Below, in pieces: positions 60,301-64,000 of a stretch of 64,000 nt of DNA. The notes below the pieces were generated by a model. The model did not search any database. It was not told the origin of the DNA and saw nothing but the letters and a program-made list of their open reading frames with translations. How positions within the stretch are numbered: the stretch's first letter is position 1; each line of letters opens with the position of its first letter. The position numbers were made by a program, and so were the translations under genes. Source of the DNA: Gymnopilus junonius (lineage: Eukaryota; Basidiomycota; Agaricomycetes; Agaricales; Galerinaceae); contig JADNYJ010000003.1 of the NCBI GenBank assembly GCA_015501075.1, positions 496,001 to 560,000 on the forward strand, given 5' to 3'.

Positions 60301-61116
60301 GCAAGGTGAGTTGCAATCTTCGGTTGGGCTGAATATACTTTGTGATGCTTACTTTTCCGTTCTTAGCATCCCCTTTGGCACTACCTCTTGACGCACTACA
60401 AGGAGAAGAACTGTCTCGTCGAAGGCCCATTGAGCAACTTGCAGCCCAGTATGATTCAATTCAGCAAGCCTCGTCGTACCCTGGTCAAGTCTATGGAACA
60501 ATTCCGTAGGCATGAGACGAATGCTCGCGATTATTTGCCTTCTTCAAATGGTGGTATGCCTGCAGATCGTAAGCATCTTTTGCTTTTGTATCTATCTGGA
60601 TGAAATGCTCATTTCAAATATCTTGTTTTCACAGCTCTCAGCAGGCGATCAGGCACCCCGAGCCGCTTTGATGCGAGCTTCTACCGGACACATGATGCAC
60701 TTGGTTATATTCCCTCGGACGTCCAATCGCTTAGATCACAAGCGACATATTCCTCCGGCCTCCCGATGTTCAATGCTCCAGGTCCATTTGGCCCAGGTGG
60801 TATACCTCGCGGTGCGAATGGAGCCAAACGGAGCACGTATAGCTATGCGTCGTCAATCGTCTCTCAGGATGCTGGTCCAAGTGGAAGTGTCACTGACACG
60901 AGCAGCGTCGTTGGTGGACCTAGCAGCGTGAACATCGCATATTCACAAAGTGACAGGCTCAGAAGACGGACTTCGTTTGGAAGTGCATCAGTGGCAGGGC
61001 AGAGTGATCTTGGGAGTCTGTCGCAGTATGACTATAAGAGTCAGGACGATACTGCTGACTTAGATGATATGAAGAGCCAATATGCGGGAACGCAGAATGG
61101 GGTGACAGTGTTCTAG
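57395..61116 (+). CDS. NAM7: UPF1/NAM7 RNA helicase of nonsense-mediated mRNA decay
   Basis: ATP-dependent 5'-3' RNA/DNA helicase (SF1) that marks mRNAs with premature stops. A Ser/Asp-rich start is followed by [14 protein letters not shown] and the UPF2-binding Cys/His domain: [36 protein letters not shown]. The stalk/1B region comes next ([20 protein letters not shown]). Helicase motifs: Walker [13 protein letters not shown] (about 59.02 kb), motif [13 protein letters not shown] with an intron after Pro, GDHQQLGPV across a splice (59.60/59.66 kb), [27 protein letters not shown], and [10 protein letters not shown]. The tail is Ser-rich ([20 protein letters not shown]), as in other fungal UPF1. 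One base appears missing near 57,606, before MDEDFDA. Length about 1,080 aa. Identification is secure. Confidence 0.95.
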
Positions 61117-62505
61117 CACCTTTCGCTGCTCAGGATTAATTCTGCACTTGCATGGTGGTTTTTTTGCAACCCCGCACCACTGACTCGACATATTGTGTAA
61201 CCCTACTTGGGCCGTTCAGGTCCTACATGGCTGACGAAGGCTTGCAAGATGCGCGCCCTGCTCCTTGCCGATTGGCGGTATGGGTATTGCTGTCTACGCA
61301 CATTGCAGTGCACAAGCTTGCCTGCCTGTCCTCGGTCACCCCCTACAACATAGAACGAAACGAACACACTCTTCCCTTCTTGCCCTTGCCTCGACACCTT
61401 CCATGACCCGACTCATTGCTTGCATAGGGCGCTAAGGTCGCCTTATTGTTTGGAAATTGGAATACGGTCTTCCGTCTTGACCGGTTATTGGAAATTCAAA
61501 GATGCCGGTGGAGACTATATCGACCCAAAAATAAGAAAAGAAAAAATAGTTGATATGAATATGTATGACCTTGGTCTGTAAATAAATATGCTTGTCAGGT
61601 AGCTCGAATGATATATGCCTTTGCCAATCCATGTACCGCTCATTGCGGGTCAGATAAGGGTAGAATAAAGTAAAGCCGATGATGATGATGATGATGATTA
61701 CCAGCAGGTGGTCCCATTAAGGAACAGGCTTGACAAAAGTCGGACGAAATTTCCAAAAACATGTGAGCAATTGTTGTAGCGATCAGTCATCGGTGACATG
61801 AAACCCCATGTCCGTTCGAAATCTTTTCCTGTCCCCATCATTTTCTGTCCTTTGCCCTAATCTTCTCTTCCCTTGCTTTGCAGCTAATTCTCTCATTCTG
61901 TCATTTACTTCTGACTTCGACGACGACTTACCGCCGATAAGCTTCTACTTTAACGACGACGACAACGAAACGACTAGCCAGTAAGGCAGCTGGTCTCCCT
62001 CTGCGTCCAACATAATTGCAATTGCCAGCCTTTTTGGCATCTCGCATTGCCTACTTCTGCAGAGCCGTTAGATAGGCCGGCAACCACGAACCTATCAGAT
62101 TTACACCCGCGCCCAGCCTGAGCTAACCTAATCTTTAATCAGTCTTGACCCACCTCCCCTCTCGCACGGTTGACATTTTGACTGCAGCTGCAAGTCTTTT
62201 CGTCACCAGGGCTGTCAACGGACTGTGCCTTACGGGGAAAAGGAAGAATTTTGCGAGCAGGAAGCCGCGCAGTGAAGTTAACGGACGGAACCAAGGTCAA
62301 CCTCATTCTATCATCTCGTCGGCAACCGTAGCGGGAGACCCTGACGGTTGTGCTCTATTTCTGCAAGAGACGCCTTACCCTTCGTAATCGGCATATCTTT
62401 CTCTCATCGCTTCTCCATCTCAATTGTAGAAACTCAAGACCCGATACCCTATATATCTACTCTTTCGTCAAGGAAAGTTGCATTTTTCGCTAGTTATCTA
62501 TTACG
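61117..62505. other. Intergenic between UPF1 and the last gene; promoter features at right
   Basis: Holds the UPF1 3' flank, a (GAT)7 microsatellite at 61678-61698, and the upstream region of the next gene: a pyrimidine-rich stretch (about 62,396-62,430) and a TATATA at about 62,451, roughly 55 nt before the start codon. No gene recognised; the 80-residue frame at 62145-62387 is uncalled. Confidence 0.5.
61678..61698 (+). repeat. (GAT)7 microsatellite
   Basis: Seven perfect tandem copies of GAT in non-coding DNA. Confidence 0.95.
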
Positions 62506-63732
62506 ATGTCTTTAGAAATCGAGACGCCCAAGGAACCAGGACAGCATGGACGGGACGCATCCGAGAGAAGTACGCTGTCGCTCGACATTCCAGCCAGCGA
62601 ACTCTCTTCGTCTGCATCTTCATCCGGACCTCCGTCACCGAACCCTCTAGCCGACTCGGACATTCACACCCTGCAAAGCACGCCTTCCGAAACGCCACCG
62701 CCGTCCACTAGCAGGCATGCGTCCACGTCGTCCTTAACCAGTACGACACTCAGTGTCAAATTCGCCCCCTTACCCGAGCTCGCGCCCCGCCGGAGGAGGT
62801 CAAGCACTCCATTAGGCATGGCGGCGCGAGGTCAGCTTATGCGCAGGAAGAAGTTGCAGATGACCGCTCAGCAGCAATTATACGAGCAACAGGTAGCCGC
62901 CAACCCCAATATGACACCAGAGCAGCTCGAAGCGAATCGGCTGCATCAAGAAGAGCTGGCAGCTCGGTATGCACACATCCAAGCATCCGCTGCTGCATCA
63001 ATTGCTAGAGAGGAAGAAGCGCGGCTGGAGCAGGAGGAAGAGGAGCTAGAGAGGCATCAGATGATGAAAGCTGAATCCAGAAAGACATTGATTGCTGCCG
63101 ATGAGATGGATGTCAAGTTGTTGTCGCTTGGGAAGACAGTCAAGACGTTTTGGAAGAAGGTGGCTCATCATAGGGATTCAGATTCAGAGGTTGAAGGCAT
63201 GAAGGAGAAGGAAAGGGAAAAGGATGTAGACAATAAGCTGAAGGAAGGCACCAAGGTAAAAGCGAAAGTAAGCAGCATTAAGAGGAAGTCGAGTGGTCCG
63301 TTGAAGAGAGGTGGGGAATCTTCACTTGCGACGGCGGTACCTCCGCCTCCGGTACCACCGTTGAGACCAATACTTGCTGCCATCACAACTCCCAATATTG
63401 ACGCAACCAACCTTAACTCAACCAACGCGGAGAAGGAGTTCGCTCCGGTTGAGTCTCCGGTAGAGGAAAGTGGGGGTGTATGGGAAGAAGAAATTGCCAA
63501 TGATTTCCCGCTCAATGTAAGCCAGACAGAGACGATCGTGGAAGGTCGGCCTGTGCATTCTCCGGAGCAGACAACGCCGACTGTAACGACAACGAAGGTG
63601 GAAGTGATGACCGTCAAGAGCAAGGCTGAAGAGTCGCAGACACAGACATCAAAAAGGTCCCCGAGGAAGTCGTTGTTGTCCAAGAGTCCACCGACGAAGG
63701 GCAAGTCGTTATTGGGCAGTGCAAAATCGTGA
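62506..63732 (+). CDS. Intronless Ser/Pro-rich conserved protein, function unknown
   Basis: 408 aa, start ATGTC at 62506 shortly after a TATATA element. The first 85 residues are Ser/Pro/Thr-rich and disordered. Next is a compact basic block (SVKFAPLPELAPRRRRSSTP, then LGMAARGQLMRRKK, residues about 84-118), which I believe recurs in uncharacterised basidiomycete proteins. A Gln/Glu/Ala-rich helical or coiled-coil region follows (QQQLYEQQV to LERHQMMKAE, residues about 119-195), then a short conserved-looking stretch (SLGKTVKTFWKKVAHHRDSD), then a Lys-rich and Pro-rich low-complexity tail ending SPRKSLLSKSP. No membrane helix or signal peptide. No enzyme fold is apparent; a nuclear or scaffold role is a guess from the basic, disordered composition. 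Confidence 0.8.
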   Translation: MSLEIETPKEPGQHGRDASERSTLSLDIPASELSSSASSSGPPSPNPLADSDIHTLQSTPSETPPPSTSRHASTSSLTSTTLSVKFAPLPELAPRRRRSSTPLGMAARGQLMRRKKLQMTAQQQLYEQQVAANPNMTPEQLEANRLHQEELAARYAHIQASAAASIAREEEARLEQEEEELERHQMMKAESRKTLIAADEMDVKLLSLGKTVKTFWKKVAHHRDSDSEVEGMKEKEREKDVDNKLKEGTKVKAKVSSIKRKSSGPLKRGGESSLATAVPPPPVPPLRPILAAITTPNIDATNLNSTNAEKEFAPVESPVEESGGVWEEEIANDFPLNVSQTETIVEGRPVHSPEQTTPTVTTTKVEVMTVKSKAEESQTQTSKRSPRKSLLSKSPPTKGKSLLGSAKS

Positions 63733-64000
63733 CATCCGTCCTTTCTTCGACTTCCTGCACTCCTTTATTGCTTTCTCCCGTTCATATGACGACCGGTCGA
63801 AATGCCCTGAAGTTGGTTGGGGGATGAATATCAATACTTGAACAGGCCCGCCCGCCTTTTCTATCTTTATTTTTCTGACCTTTTTCTCACCCACTCTACC
63901 TGGATTTCTTGTCCCGATCTATCAACATTTATTCATGTCCACGTCCACACATTACGCTTACATACCACTTGATTGCCTACAAAACCGCCCAAGCTCAATC
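63733..64000. other. 3' flank at right edge
   Basis: Pyrimidine-rich non-coding sequence after the stop of the last gene; nothing recognised. Confidence 0.4.

Noticed and set aside
1..64000. CRISPR array, prokaryotic operon or phage-like system
   Set aside because: Dense spliceosomal introns and uniformly fungal gene content; no regularly spaced repeats.

Overview
This is a eukaryotic window, almost certainly from a mushroom-forming basidiomycete (Agaricomycetes). Genes are broken by many short introns, mostly 47-75 nt, with GTATGT/GTAAGT/GTACGT-type donors. The conserved proteins are fungal: a P4 flippase, septin Cdc10, the mitoribosomal protein Mrp51, acetolactate synthase, UPF1/NAM7 and a UDP-sugar transporter. 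I saw no rRNA, tRNA, CRISPR array or transposon-encoded protein.

Layout, left to right. 0.5-5.9 kb (-): class P4 lipid-flippase ATPase. 6.9-8.6 kb (-): septin Cdc10. 10.3-43.9 kb: a cluster of six paralogous genes (called P1-P6 here) for single-pass membrane proteins with two beta-rich ectodomain repeats and, in five of them, a C-terminal PPxY motif. P1-P3 lie on + and P4-P6 on -, pointing towards each other. Between them sit MRP51 (12.0-13.7 kb, -), a giant two-module sacsin-like GHKL ATPase ending in a BTB-like domain (14.8-23.4 kb, +) and a Golgi UDP-sugar transporter (32.1-34.1 kb, -). 45.6-46.7 kb (+): a small single-pass membrane protein with a very basic tail. 48.1-50.4 kb (-): mitochondrial acetolactate synthase ILV2, with a GC-AG intron. 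51.0-55.6 kb (-): a large helical / EF-hand / ZZ-finger protein, divergent from a seven-exon FAHD1-type hydrolase (56.0-57.2 kb, +). 57.4-61.1 kb (+): UPF1/NAM7 helicase of nonsense-mediated decay. 62.5-63.7 kb (+): an intronless, low-complexity conserved protein.

A property of the whole window matters when reading the proteins. Many conserved genes carry isolated one-base losses, usually inside short homopolymer runs (GGG read as GG, CCC as CC). I count about 20, in the flippase, septin, sacsin-like gene, P3, P4, P5, ILV2, the EF-hand/ZZ gene, FAHD1 and UPF1. Most are probably consensus errors of a long-read assembly rather than biology. Gene spans below assume this, and I say so where it matters.

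The least explained biology is (i) the P1-P6 family, which looks like a locally expanding set of cell-surface proteins with a putative ubiquitin-ligase docking tail, (ii) the sacsin-like + BTB fusion, and (iii) the EF-hand/ZZ helical protein.
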